Origin: JBBQSN01 sp963825505
GTDB taxonomy: Bacteria > Actinomycetota > Actinomycetes > Actinomycetales > CAWJMD01
DNA length: 64,000 nt
Direction of reading: 5' to 3'
NCBI GenBank assembly: GCA_963825505.1
Contig: CAWGTL010000006.1
Span: 1-64,000 of the forward strand
Shown here piece after piece: positions 33,762-41,844 of this stretch. The position numbers and the translations under genes are program-made. Numbering within the stretch: the stretch's first letter is position 1; each line of letters opens with the position of its first letter. The notes beneath the pieces are model-generated. The model saw nothing but the letters and a program-made list of their open reading frames with translations. It did not search any database and was not told the DNA's origin.

Positions 33762-34643
33762 GTGCCCCACGACGTCCGCGCGCCGGTCCCCGACGCCCGT
33801 CACGACCCGCTCGAGGCCCTCGCGGCGCTGCCCGGTGTCGCCGACGACGTGGAGGCCGCGCGGCAGGCGTGCGAGCGGTTGCGGTGGCACCCCGCGATGC
33901 GCCGCCGCAGCGCCGAGTGCCGCGCCGAGGCGGCGGTGTGGGCGGCCCGGGCGAGCGCCGCGGTGGAGGGCGCGCGGCTGCCGGTGACGCTGGTGCGTGA
34001 CGCGGTCCGCGGCGCCCGCGACCTGCCCGACGACGCCGCCGGGCGCGTGGTGGCCGGTGCGGCCCGGGCTGTCGCGGAGGCGGAGCGGCTCTCGCGCGAC
34101 GGTGCACGGCTCGTCCGCGACGCCCCCCGGCAGTCGCTGGTCCGCCTGCACGTGGCGGCGGTCGGCGGCTACCTGCCCGACGACGAGGTGGGTCGCCCAC
34201 GGCGACGTGGCGAGCAGCCGCGCGGGGCGGATCTTGCTCTGCCCGAGGCGGTCTCGGCGGAGGAGGCGTCCGAACGGCTGGACGCGCTCGTCGCCCTGCT
34301 GGCGGCGCCGACGCGCGCGCCGGTCCTGGTGCTGGCCGCGATCGCCTCGGCCGAGATCCTCTGTGCCGCACCGTTCGTCGACGGCAACGGCGTGGTGGCA
34401 CGCGCCTTGCAGCGGGCGCTCGTCGTGGGACGCGGTCTGGACCCGATGGGCGCCGCGGTGCCGGAGTCGGCGCTGCTCGCGGAGGCGGCGCGCTACGCGG
34501 AGGCCCTGCACGGGTACGCCGCCGGCGGCGCCGAGGGGGTGGCCGGCTGGATCAGGTTCACCGCCTCGACGGTCGTGGCGGGCGCGACGGAGGGCACCGT
34601 CCTGGCCGACGCCGTCCTCGCCGGCCGCACCCCGAGGAGCTGA
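33762..34643 (+). CDS. Fic-fold protein with degenerate active site
   Basis: 293 residues from a GTG at 33762 (another GTG at 33759). The Fic core is recognisable: PVLVLAAIASAEILCAAPFV then DGNGVVARALQRALVVGRGL. The catalytic HPFx(D/E)GNGRxxR motif has become APFVDGNGVVAR, with His replaced by Ala and the first Arg by Val, so AMP transfer is unlikely. The N-terminal half is helical and arginine-rich (RRRSAECRAEAAVWAARASA). A similar gene sits between acs and ssd in Streptomyces (recalled, often mislabelled oxidoreductase). Divergent from the sensor kinase, 53 bases between starts. Confidence 0.65.
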   Translation: MPHDVRAPVPDARHDPLEALAALPGVADDVEAARQACERLRWHPAMRRRSAECRAEAAVWAARASAAVEGARLPVTLVRDAVRGARDLPDDAAGRVVAGAARAVAEAERLSRDGARLVRDAPRQSLVRLHVAAVGGYLPDDEVGRPRRRGEQPRGADLALPEAVSAEEASERLDALVALLAAPTRAPVLVLAAIASAEILCAAPFVDGNGVVARALQRALVVGRGLDPMGAAVPESALLAEAARYAEALHGYAAGGAEGVAGWIRFTASTVVAGATEGTVLADAVLAGRTPRS

Positions 34644-34650
34644 GAACCGC

Positions 34651-35760
34651 TCAGTCGCAAGCCTTCGCGACCTCGCGGACGACCCAGGCGTTGACGGTCG
34701 TGTGGTCGAGCTGGTCGAACCGCTGGTTGCCGATGTCGAGCATCACCTGGTTGCCGGCGTCCAGCTGCTGGGCCGCCACCGTGCAGGTGGTGACCTCGAG
34801 CCGCACGGGGATGGTCGTCAGGGGCGCGTCCTCGCCGCCGGGCACCGGGACGGGCGCCTCGGGCTCGGTGACCAGGCGGACGCCGTCGGGCGCGGTCAGT
34901 CCGACCTCGAGGTCCTGGTCGAAGCCGCGCAGGCCGATGTAGAGGCGGCCGTCGGCACGCACCTGCGTGCTCTGCACGATGACGGTCGGGATGAACTGCC
35001 CGCCGCAGGTGAGCTCCACCACCGTGCTCGACGAGATCGGGAAGGCGCCGATGCGCGTGCCGGGGAGCACCTCGTCGCGCAGGTCGGCTCCGGCCACCGT
35101 CACGCGCAGGTCGCCGTCGCGCGAACCGCCGCGCGCCACAGGGGCGTTGCCGCAGTCGAGGACCCTGGCGGCGACGGTGCCGGACGCGTAGCCCGATGGC
35201 GCCACGGTCAGGTCGTCGAGGAGGTCGAGCGCGACGCCGGAGGGCCGGTCGGCGTCGAGGCCGCCCTCGAGGTCGGCGGCGGTGACGGTGACCGAGTCCG
35301 TGCCGGTGTTGACCACGTTGAGCTTCAGGGTGGCACGTCCGGTGTCGCCGGTCCCGCTGTCGGAGTAGTCGAGCCACGCGACGACCCCGGCGGCGGCGTC
35401 GAGGCGGGCCTGGCGCACCTGCTCGGTGACCCCGACGGCCAGCAGCGCGGCAGCCACCGCCACGACAGCCAGCGCCGCGGCGGTGCGACCGCGGGAGGTG
35501 CGCAGCGCGTCGAGGCGGGAGGTGGCCCAGGAGCGGCCGGCGCGCACGGCGGCGCGGGGGTCCCGCGGTGGTGCGCCGGTCCCCGCCGAGGGCTCGGTGG
35601 CGTCGCCGCGGGGGTCGGTGCCGCCGGGGTCTGCGGCACCGCGCCGGCGCGATCCGACCTTGTCGTCGAGACGGACCGCTCCGCCGCCCTGGGCGGGTGG
35701 GGGGTCCTGCGCCGGGGGCGCGACGTCCTCGAGAGCCGAGCCGAGCACCTCGCGACTCAC
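34651..35760 (-). CDS. Single-pass membrane protein of unknown function
   Basis: 369 residues from a GTG at 35760 with GGGAGGTGGGTC upstream. The cytoplasmic 90 residues are proline/glycine/acid-rich. One helix follows (ALAVVAVAAALLAVGVTEQV), then an extracytoplasmic part with repeated beta-type segments: ATLKLNVVNTGTDSVTVTAA, ARVLDCGNAPVARGG, VVELTCGGQFIPTVIV, VRLEVTTCTVAAQQLDAG and a final KACD. Four cysteines could form two disulfides. The pattern of three Ig-like modules suggests a surface or pilus-associated protein. It converges with the Fic-like gene, seven bases apart. Confidence 0.6.
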   Translation of the reverse strand: MSREVLGSALEDVAPPAQDPPPAQGGGAVRLDDKVGSRRRGAADPGGTDPRGDATEPSAGTGAPPRDPRAAVRAGRSWATSRLDALRTSRGRTAAALAVVAVAAALLAVGVTEQVRQARLDAAAGVVAWLDYSDSGTGDTGRATLKLNVVNTGTDSVTVTAADLEGGLDADRPSGVALDLLDDLTVAPSGYASGTVAARVLDCGNAPVARGGSRDGDLRVTVAGADLRDEVLPGTRIGAFPISSSTVVELTCGGQFIPTVIVQSTQVRADGRLYIGLRGFDQDLEVGLTAPDGVRLVTEPEAPVPVPGGEDAPLTTIPVRLEVTTCTVAAQQLDAGNQVMLDIGNQRFDQLDHTTVNAWVVREVAKACD

Positions 35761-36059
35761 GACCCACCTCCCGTCCGTGCGACCTCGCCGTCGGCGCTCA
35801 TCCTCGCCACGGGCGGGGCGCGCCGCCACCACGACGCGAAGTCGTGATCGGTCGGTGACCTGGGGTGGTGGTCCGACGCGGCCGGCGACCGGGGCCGGAC
35901 GAGGTGACGGCGGCGTCCGGGGACGCCGCCGTCGAACATGCACGGGAGCGGCTACCAAGCGTGCACTCCAGTTCGCGGGCCGGGACGAGCCCGACCCAGC
36001 GAGTCCTCACGAGGACCGGTCGCGCGTGGGTACCGCATCGTGCATGTGGTCCGTGGTCT

Positions 36060-36085
36060 CCGGTTCAGGACGAGTCCTGAACCGG
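36060..36085. promoter_or_regulatory. 11-base-pair hairpin with CGAG loop
   Basis: CCGGTTCAGGA (36060-36070), loop CGAG, TCCTGAACCGG (36075-36085): perfect. It is not next to any stop codon, so it need not be a terminator. It is the last and strongest of several stems in 35935-36090. Confidence 0.5.
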
Positions 36086-36215
36086 ACGAACCGCCACCTC
36101 CATTGGTACTCCTCCGCGGGCGCGTTGGGAAGGGCCCGTCGGCCCAGGCAGGGGACACGCCGGGCGACGCGCCGGGCCGCGTCGGGAGGTCGTCGATCCG
36201 GCGGGCCGCTCCTTC

Positions 36216-36259
36216 GCGGCTCCCCGGCGGCTCCTCCGCGGCTCCCCGGCGGCTCCTCG
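36216..36259. repeat. 22-base tandem duplication
   Basis: GCGGCTCCCCGGCGGCTCCT plus CC at 36216-36237 is repeated at 36238-36259 with one change at the last base. Each unit itself contains two CGGCTCC sub-repeats. Confidence 0.85.
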
Positions 36260-36430
36260 GTGGATCGTCGGCGTGCAGGTCGTCCGCCCCGTCGTCGGCG
36301 GGCCGAAGGTGCCGGCCGACCTGTGTTTGCCGGACCGTCGGTTCGGGTACATGCTGGATCCAGGCCGGTCCACCTCTGGTGGAGACCGGCTGCGTCGTGC
36401 GGCTCCTCCCCCCCGAGCCGGACGGCGACG

Positions 36431-36461
36431 ACGGCCCCCGCCACCCCCCGGCGGGGGCCGT
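36431..36461. terminator. Strong hairpin upstream of ssd
   Basis: ACGGCCCCCGCC (36431-36442), loop ACCCCCC, GGCGGGGGCCGT (36450-36461): a perfect 12-base-pair stem about 120 bases before the ssd start. It could terminate an upstream transcript, such as a non-coding RNA, or attenuate the tad operon. Confidence 0.5.
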
Positions 36462-36580
36462 CCTCGTCCCCGGGTCGGTCCGTGCGGTCCCACCGTCCAC
36501 AGGGTCGGCCGGGGCCCGGCCGTCCACAGCCGCGGCGGTCCGGGGCGCCCCGTGACGGCGGCGGCAGGGACCGTCGCACC

Positions 36581-37600
36581 GTGCCCTCGCCTCACGTCCC
36601 GGACGTCCTCGTGCTCACCTGCGACGCCGTGCTCGCCGAGCAGGTCGGCCTGGTCGCGGCGAGCGTCGGTGCGCGGTGGCGCACCAGCGCCGACCCCGCC
36701 GCCGCCGAGGCGCCGGCGGCCGCGCTGGTCGTCGTGGGCGCCGACCACCTCGACCGCTGGTCGCCGTCGCCAGGCGACCTGGTCGCCGCGCTCGACGACC
36801 ACCCGCACGCCCTGCCGTCCGGCGTCGTGCCGCACCGCCTCCCGTCCGGTCGTGCGGCGCTCGCCCGCGCGCTGGCCGACGGGGCCCGCCGCGGTCCCCG
36901 CGGGGTCGTGGTCGGGGTGGTGGGCGCGGTCGGCGGGGCGGGGGCCAGCACCCTCGCGCTCGCCCTGGCCGCGCGCGGCGGCGGCTGGCTGGTCGACGCC
37001 GACCCGGTCCGGTCGGCCACCGAGGCCGCCACCGGCACCGAGCACGTCGCCGGCGCGCGCTGGCCCGACCTGCTCGACCTGGACGGCCGCCTCCCGCCGG
37101 GCTCGCTGGCCGGTCGCCTGCCCCTCGCCGACGGCGTGCCCGTGCTCGGCTGGAGCGCCCTGGACGACGCGACGCCCCGCCCGGGACCGTCGGCGACGGC
37201 GCTGGAGCCGCTGCTGGCGGTGGCACGGTCCGACGTGCCGGTGGTCGCGGTCGACCTGCCGGGCGCCCGCGCGGCCCGGGCGGGGCCGGTGTGGCGGCTG
37301 CTCGACTGCGCGGTGCTCGTCGTCCCGGACGCCGTCCCCGCCGCGGTGGTGGCCCGCCGGTTGGTCGGCGGCCTGCGGGCGGCGGTCGGCGAGGTGCACG
37401 TGGTCGTGCGGGAGAGGCGTGGTGGCCCGGGCGCGGCCGCGGTCGCCGAGGTCCTCGGCGCCGACGACGCCGTCCGCTGGCGTGCGCACCCCGCGCTCCC
37501 GCGGGCGGCCGACGACGGCGACCTGGTGGCCGCGGTGCGTCGTGGCGCCACCGCCTCGGTCGCCGAGCACCTCCTGCGTCGCGTCGGGGTGGCGCGGTGA
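36581..37600 (+). CDS. ssd: Septum-site-determining-like protein (TadZ/CpaE type)
   Basis: 339 residues from a GTG at 36581. An N-terminal receiver-like domain without a phospho-Asp (VLVLTCDAVLAEQVGLVAAS) is followed by a MinD/ParA-type ATPase with a deviant P-loop, GVVGAVGGAGASTLALALAA, lacking the usual Lys, as I recall for the actinobacterial Ssd group. Further motifs are WLVDADPVRSATEAATG and VPVVAVDLPGARAA. It corresponds by position to Rv3660c. TadZ-like proteins place the pilus machine at the pole; Ssd affects septation in mycobacteria. First gene of the tad operon, GTGA-coupled to tadA. Confidence 0.85.
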   Translation: MPSPHVPDVLVLTCDAVLAEQVGLVAASVGARWRTSADPAAAEAPAAALVVVGADHLDRWSPSPGDLVAALDDHPHALPSGVVPHRLPSGRAALARALADGARRGPRGVVVGVVGAVGGAGASTLALALAARGGGWLVDADPVRSATEAATGTEHVAGARWPDLLDLDGRLPPGSLAGRLPLADGVPVLGWSALDDATPRPGPSATALEPLLAVARSDVPVVAVDLPGARAARAGPVWRLLDCAVLVVPDAVPAAVVARRLVGGLRAAVGEVHVVVRERRGGPGAAAVAEVLGADDAVRWRAHPALPRAADDGDLVAAVRRGATASVAEHLLRRVGVAR

Positions 37601-38772
37601 GCGGGCCCGACGAGCAGCTGCTGCACGGCGTCCGCCGCGATCTCGTGGTGCGCGGGGAGCAGCGGGCCGCGACGGACCGGGCGGACGTCGCGGCCGCCCT
37701 GGGGCAGGCGGGGGCGTGGGGCTCGCGCCGGCTGCTCGACGCCGTGGACGACGTCACGGCCGAGCTCACCGGGGCCGGCCCGCTCCAGCCGCTGCTGGAC
37801 GACCCGGGGGTCACCGACGTCCTGGTCAACGGGCCGGACGAGGTCTGGGTCGACGACGGCGACGGGCTCCGTCGGGTGGCGCTCGACCTCGGCCCGCCGG
37901 AGCGGCTGCGGGCGCTCGCGGTCCGGCTCGCCGCGCGCTCGGGCCGCCGCCTCGACGACGCCAGCCCCTACGTCGACGCGCGCCTGCCGGGCGGGACGCG
38001 GTTGCACGCCGTCCTCGCCCCGGTCGCCGTCGGCGGCACCCTGCTGTCGCTGCGGGTGCCACCGCGCCGCACCTGGTCGCTGCCCGCGCTCGTCGCCTGC
38101 CGCACCGTGCCGCCGGGCTGGGACGTCGTGCTCGACGCGGTGGTGAGGCGACGGCTGGGGTTCCTGGTCAGCGGGGGCACCGGCTCGGGCAAGACGACGC
38201 TGCTGTCCACCCTCCTCGGCCGCGTGCACCCCGCGGAACGCGTGGTCACGGTGGAGGACACCGCCGAGCTCGCGCCCGCGTGCCCGCACCACGTGGCGCT
38301 CGAAGCCCGGCACCCGAACGCCGAGGGCGCCGGGGCGGTCACGCTGTCCGACCTGGTGCGCCAGGCCCTGCGGATGCGTCCGGACCGCGTCGTGGTCGGC
38401 GAGTGCCGGGGCGCGGAGGTGCTCGACCTGCTGTCCGCGCTCAACACGGGCCACGCCGGCGGCTGCGGCACCGTGCACGCCAACGCGGTCGAGCACGTCC
38501 CGAGCCGGCTCGAGGCCCTCGGCGTGCTCGGCGGCGTGGGGCGCGCGGCGATCGCGCGTCAGACCGCCAGCGCCCTCGACGTCGTCGTGCACCTGGAGCG
38601 GCGGGCCGGGCTGCGACGGGTGGTCGCCGTCGGCGCGGTGGTCGACCACGGCGACGTCGTCGTCGTCGAGCCCGCGCTCGTCGCCGGGGCGGACCCCGGC
38701 GACCCCGGTCACGTGGCGGACGGGTGGCCCGTGCTGCGCGGCCTGCTCGCCGACCTGGCGCCACCGTGGTGA
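37597..38772 (+). CDS. tadA: TadA-family pilus assembly ATPase
   Basis: 391 residues from a GTG at 37597. N-terminal domain: ELTGAGPLQPLLDDPGVTDV with LVNGPDEVWVDD. Walker A FLVSGGTGSGKTTLLSTLLG, Asp box VVTVEDTAELAPACPHHVAL, Walker B RMRPDRVVVGECRGAEVLDL, and His box LNTGHAGGCGTVHANA are all intact. It is the secretion ATPase that powers Flp pilus assembly at the inner membrane face. Length equals that of the Rv3659c-type CpaF proteins. Coupled by GTGA overlaps on both sides. Confidence 0.95.
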   Translation: MSGPDEQLLHGVRRDLVVRGEQRAATDRADVAAALGQAGAWGSRRLLDAVDDVTAELTGAGPLQPLLDDPGVTDVLVNGPDEVWVDDGDGLRRVALDLGPPERLRALAVRLAARSGRRLDDASPYVDARLPGGTRLHAVLAPVAVGGTLLSLRVPPRRTWSLPALVACRTVPPGWDVVLDAVVRRRLGFLVSGGTGSGKTTLLSTLLGRVHPAERVVTVEDTAELAPACPHHVALEARHPNAEGAGAVTLSDLVRQALRMRPDRVVVGECRGAEVLDLLSALNTGHAGGCGTVHANAVEHVPSRLEALGVLGGVGRAAIARQTASALDVVVHLERRAGLRRVVAVGAVVDHGDVVVVEPALVAGADPGDPGHVADGWPVLRGLLADLAPPW

Positions 38773-39548
38773 GCGGGGGAGCAGGGGTGGCGCCCGAGGT
38801 GCTCGTGGCCCTCCTGGTCGGCGCCGGCGCGCTGCTGGCACCGCGGCGCCGCGACGCCCGGCTGGATCGCCTCCTTCCGGCCGCGCGACCGCAGACCCTC
38901 GGTCGGCGGTGGTGGCGTCGGGTGGCGGACCTCGCAGCGAGCGCGCGCGGTCGCGCGCTGCACCTGCGAGGGCGCCCGCCCGGCACCGACGTCGCCGCGG
39001 TGATCGCGGAGCTGGCCTCGCTCGTCCGCGGCGGGATCCCGCCACCCGCCGCGTGGGCCGCGACCGCCACCGGCCTCACCGACGACCACGCCGGAGGCGT
39101 GCTCTCGGCGGCCGCCGCGGCGGGCGCGCGGGGCGAACCCGTCGCCGACGTGCTGCGAGCCGGCGCGTCCTCGGTCCCGCCGATCGGCACCACTGCCAGG
39201 TCCGGCGACGACGGCGGGCTCGCGACCCTGGCGGCCACCGTCGCCGTCCACGAGCGCACCGGCGCCCCGGTGGCCGAGCTGCTCGACCGGGCCGCGGCGG
39301 GCCTGCGGGCCGACTCCGACGCCGCCCTCGCGCGCCGCTCGGCGCTCGCCGCGCCGCTGGCCACCGCACGGGTGCTGGTGGCGCTGCCTCCGCTCGGTCT
39401 GCTCCTCGGCCTGGCCGTCGGTGGCGACCCGGTCCGCGTGCTGGTCACCGAGCCGGTCGGCCGCGGCTGCGCCGTGGTGGGCACGGTCTGCGCCGTGACC
39501 GCCTGGTGGTGGTCGCGCGCGCTGGTGCGGCGGGCCGTCCGGTCGTGA
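38769..39548 (+). CDS. tadB: TadB-like type II secretion F protein
   Basis: 259 residues from a GTG at 38769 (GTGA overlap with tadA). N-terminal helix VLVALLVGAGALLAP, a cytoplasmic F-domain (AELASLVRGGIPPPAAWAAT; LATLAATVAVHERTGAPVAE; LLDRAAAGLRADSDAALARR), and two C-terminal helices (LATARVLVALPPLGLLLGLA and VVGTVCAVTAWWWSRALVRR). It is one of the two platform proteins of the Tad pilus. The rest of the long frame upstream is a shadow of ssd and tadA. Confidence 0.88.
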   Translation: MSGGAGVAPEVLVALLVGAGALLAPRRRDARLDRLLPAARPQTLGRRWWRRVADLAASARGRALHLRGRPPGTDVAAVIAELASLVRGGIPPPAAWAATATGLTDDHAGGVLSAAAAAGARGEPVADVLRAGASSVPPIGTTARSGDDGGLATLAATVAVHERTGAPVAELLDRAAAGLRADSDAALARRSALAAPLATARVLVALPPLGLLLGLAVGGDPVRVLVTEPVGRGCAVVGTVCAVTAWWWSRALVRRAVRS

Positions 39549-40096
39549 CCGGCCCGGCCCCGGTCGTCGTCGCCCTGCTCGTCGCGGCGGCCGTCCTGGT
39601 GCGGCCGTCAGACGCGCGCGACCGGCTGCGCGGCTGGGCGGACGAGGCGCCGGTGAGGGGGCGGCCGCCGCCGGAGCCCGACGAGGCGCTGCTCCTCGAC
39701 CTCGTGGCGGCCGCCATGCTCGCCGGGGCGCCGGGAGCCACCGCCCTGCAGGTCGCGGGCTCGGCCGCCGGAGGCAGCAGGGGGGCCGGTGTGCGGGCCG
39801 CCGGCGCCGCGCTCCTGCTCGGGGCCGAGGGCGACGAGGCGTGGCCGGCCGACCCCGCCGTCCGGCGGCTCCGGCGCTGCCTCGAGCTGTCGGCCGGGAC
39901 GGGCGTGCCCGCGGTGCCGTTGCTGCGCGCCGCCGCCGACACCGCCCGCCGCGACCGGCACCGCTCCGGTGAGCGGGAGGCGGCCCGGCTCGGCGTGCGC
40001 CTGGCGCTGCCGCTCGGGCTCTGCGCGGTGCCGGCCTTCGTGGCCTGGGGCGTCGTGCCGGTCGTGCTGTCGCTGGCCGACCAGGTCGGACCGTGA
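39545..40096 (+). CDS. tadC: TadC-like type II secretion F protein
   Basis: 183 residues from a GTG at 39545. N-terminal helix VVVALLVAAAVLVRPSDARD, F-domain DLVAAAMLAGAPGATALQVA and RRLRRCLELSAGTGVPAVPL, and a C-terminal helix LPLGLCAVPAFVAWGVVPVV. Shorter than TadB, as is usual in actinobacteria. It probably forms the platform with TadB. GTGA-coupled to tadB; then 181 bases without a gene before the pilin. Confidence 0.85.
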   Translation: MTGPAPVVVALLVAAAVLVRPSDARDRLRGWADEAPVRGRPPPEPDEALLLDLVAAAMLAGAPGATALQVAGSAAGGSRGAGVRAAGAALLLGAEGDEAWPADPAVRRLRRCLELSAGTGVPAVPLLRAAADTARRDRHRSGEREAARLGVRLALPLGLCAVPAFVAWGVVPVVLSLADQVGP

Positions 40097-40277
40097 CGGC
40101 GACAGCGTCCGTGACCGCACCCGGGCCGCGGGCACGACCTGTGCCCACAGGCCCCCGTCGCAGGGCGCCGTCGTCCACAGCCCGGCCGCGGGCCTGGTGC
40201 GCACCGGCGTCGGTGGGCAGTCTCGTCGGAGCGACCGGTTGCCGGATGGCCCGGCGAGAACCACTGGAGGAGAACGC

Positions 40278-40457
40278 ATGTCACACAAGACCTCACGCCT
40301 CGACCCGATGCGCGACGACGGCATGGCCACGGCGGAGTACGCGATCGCCACGCTGGCCGCCTGCGGCTTCGCCGGCCTGCTGGTGGTGATCCTGCGCAGC
40401 GAGGAGGTGCGCGGCCTGCTCACCGGCATCGTCGAGCGCGCGCTGTCGGTGGGTTAG
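40278..40457 (+). CDS. DUF4244 Flp-type pilin
   Basis: 59 residues from the ATG at 40278 with GGAGG nine bases upstream. MSHKTSRLDPMRDDGMATAE is the leader, and GMATAEYAIATLAACGFAGL with LVVILRS is the class III prepilin signature: cleavage after Gly, E at +5, then a hydrophobic segment. It corresponds to Rv3656c and is the major pilin of the locus. A dedicated prepilin peptidase is not present in this window. Confidence 0.9.
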   Translation: MSHKTSRLDPMRDDGMATAEYAIATLAACGFAGLLVVILRSEEVRGLLTGIVERALSVG

Positions 40458-40907
40458 GTGCGCCGTCCCGGTCCCCAGCGCGGCACCGAGCCCGGCACCG
40501 AGGCCGGCACCGAGGCCGGCAGCGAGCCCGGCGCCGAGCCCGGCACCGACCGCGGCGCCGTCACGGCCGAGCTCGCGATCGGGATGCTGGGGCTCACCAC
40601 GGTGGTCGCCGGGCTGCTGTCGCTCGGCACGGTCGTGCAGGCCCAGCTGCGGGTGCACGACGCGGCGGCGGCCGGCGCCCGGCTGGCCGCCCGCGGCGAG
40701 ACGTCGGACCGGGTGCGGCAGGTGGCCGCCGACCTCGGCGGGGAGGGCGCGCGGGTCGGCGTCACCACCGGCGGCGGCACCACGGGGGTGCGGGTGACGC
40801 GGTCGGTCGTCCTGCTGCTCCCGGGGTCGCCGGTGGTGCCTGTCGAGGGGTCCGCGGTCGCGGTCACCGAGTCCGCGGACGCCGGGACCGGGACGGGTGC
40901 GCCGTGA
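40458..40907 (+). CDS. TadE-family pseudopilin with repeat leader
   Basis: 149 residues from a GTG at 40458, directly after the pilin stop. RGAVTAELAIGMLGLTTVVA, then a hydrophobic stretch and QAQLRVHDAAAAGARLAARG, is the TadE pattern (Rv3655c type). The 30 residues before it are a repeat, GTEPGTEAGTEAGSEPGAEP, coded by CGGCACCGAG-type units (about 40484-40560). That repeat is absent from usual TadE proteins and may vary in length. Minor pilin or assembly factor. Confidence 0.82.
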   Translation: MRRPGPQRGTEPGTEAGTEAGSEPGAEPGTDRGAVTAELAIGMLGLTTVVAGLLSLGTVVQAQLRVHDAAAAGARLAARGETSDRVRQVAADLGGEGARVGVTTGGGTTGVRVTRSVVLLLPGSPVVPVEGSAVAVTESADAGTGTGAP

Positions 40908-41314
40908 GCGGCCGGCTCGGTCCCCGGAGCGGGGGCGACGACGGCTCGGGCAGCGTCCTGGTGCTGGCCCTGGTCGCGGTGCTCGCGGTCGGCGCCCTGT
41001 CGACCGCCGCACTCGGGCGGGCAGCCGCCGCCCGGCACGTCGCGGCGTCGGCAGCCGACCTGGCCGCGATCGCCGCTGCCGGGGCGGCCTGGCCCGCCGG
41101 CCCGGGCCCGTGCACCGGTGCGGTGCGCGAGCGCGCCACCTCCGTGGCGAGCGCGAACGGCGCCCGTCTCACCGCCTGCACGCTCGTGGCCGGTCCGTCG
41201 GCGGTCGACGGGGCCGACGCCGTGGTGGAGGTGGAGGTCGCCGTACCCGGGCTTCTCGGCGGGACGGGCCCGGCGCGAGCGACCGCACGGGCGGGCCCGG
41301 CGCGGTCGGGGTGA
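40904..41314 (+). CDS. TadE/TadG-like pilus-assembly protein (Rv3654c type)
   Basis: 136 residues from a GTG at 40904 (GTGA overlap). DDGSGSVLVLALVAVLAVGA, then RHVAASAADLAAIAAAGAAW, is the family signature (G-S-x-L-V, helix, then A-D-L-A-A). Two cysteines (GPCTG, TACTLV) could form a disulfide in the extracellular part. It is the last gene of the tad operon. Confidence 0.82.
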   Translation: MSGRLGPRSGGDDGSGSVLVLALVAVLAVGALSTAALGRAAAARHVAASAADLAAIAAAGAAWPAGPGPCTGAVRERATSVASANGARLTACTLVAGPSAVDGADAVVEVEVAVPGLLGGTGPARATARAGPARSG

Positions 41315-41366
41315 CCGGGGCGGACCCCCGGCCGGCTGACCCAGGAGGCGGGCCGGTGGTGACGCC

Positions 41367-41801
41367 TCAGCCGCGCGGAGGGTCGTTCGGCGTGCCCTTC
41401 TGCTGGTCGCCGGGGTGCACCGCGGTGGTCGTGGTGCCCGGTGCCGACGTGGTGCCCGGTGCCGTGTGACGGCCGTCGCCGTCAGGAGTCCCGGCGCGCG
41501 TGCCGGTGGCGGTCGCCGGGGTCGCCGGGGTGGTGCCCTGCTCGCCCTCCAGCCGCCGCAGCCGCTTGAGCTCACGCCTCTTCGCCATGCTGCGTCGGCT
41601 GCCGGAACGCAGCATCGCGATGGCGACCACGGCCAGCAGCAGGGTCGCCGCGCCGAGCAGGAAGAGCACCAGCGGCGACGGCTCGAAGAACATGTTGAGC
41701 TGGTCCCACTCGAGCGTGACGGTGCCGGATGCGCCGGTGACGACGACGAACACCACGACGGCGACGACGACGATCAGCAGCAGCAGTGCGATGACGACCA
41801 T
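41367..41801 (-). CDS. Small membrane protein (LapA-like)
   Basis: 144 residues. The N-terminal helix VVIALLLLIVVVAVVVFVVV, a short loop (TLEWDQLNMFFEPSPL) and a second helix (VLFLLGAATLLLAVVAIAML) give the two-helix hairpin of LapA/DUF1049 proteins. A basic stretch RRSMAKRRELKRLRRL and a Thr/Pro/Gly-rich tail follow (TTPATPATATGTRAG). Function unknown; LapA helps lipopolysaccharide assembly in gram-negatives, which does not apply here. Downstream of the helicase on the same strand. Confidence 0.65.
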   Translation of the reverse strand: MVVIALLLLIVVVAVVVFVVVTGASGTVTLEWDQLNMFFEPSPLVLFLLGAATLLLAVVAIAMLRSGSRRSMAKRRELKRLRRLEGEQGTTPATPATATGTRAGTPDGDGRHTAPGTTSAPGTTTTAVHPGDQQKGTPNDPPRG

Positions 41802-41844
41802 GACTCCTCCTCGCGCAGCGCAGGCGCGCCGGACGACAGGCAGG

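Larger units (their letters stand above)
35761..36580. other. Long non-coding region upstream of the tad operon
   Basis: 820 bases without a convincing gene; open frames here have shadow-like arginine/proline translations. It holds: inverted arms TGCACG/CGTGCA (35939-35944 and 35961-35966); GTCCT/AGGAC (36003-36007, 36012-36016); an 11-pair hairpin at 36060-36085; a 22-base tandem duplication at 36216-36259; a second hairpin near 36366-36390; a strong hairpin at 36431-36461; and two GTCCACAG octamers. Promoters for the tad operon and the divergent membrane protein must be here. A structured RNA is possible in 35935-36090. Confidence 0.5.

Noticed and set aside
36065..39045. Long minus-strand frames across the tad operon
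   Set aside because: They mirror ssd and tadA codons and have shadow composition; the plus-strand genes have intact motifs.
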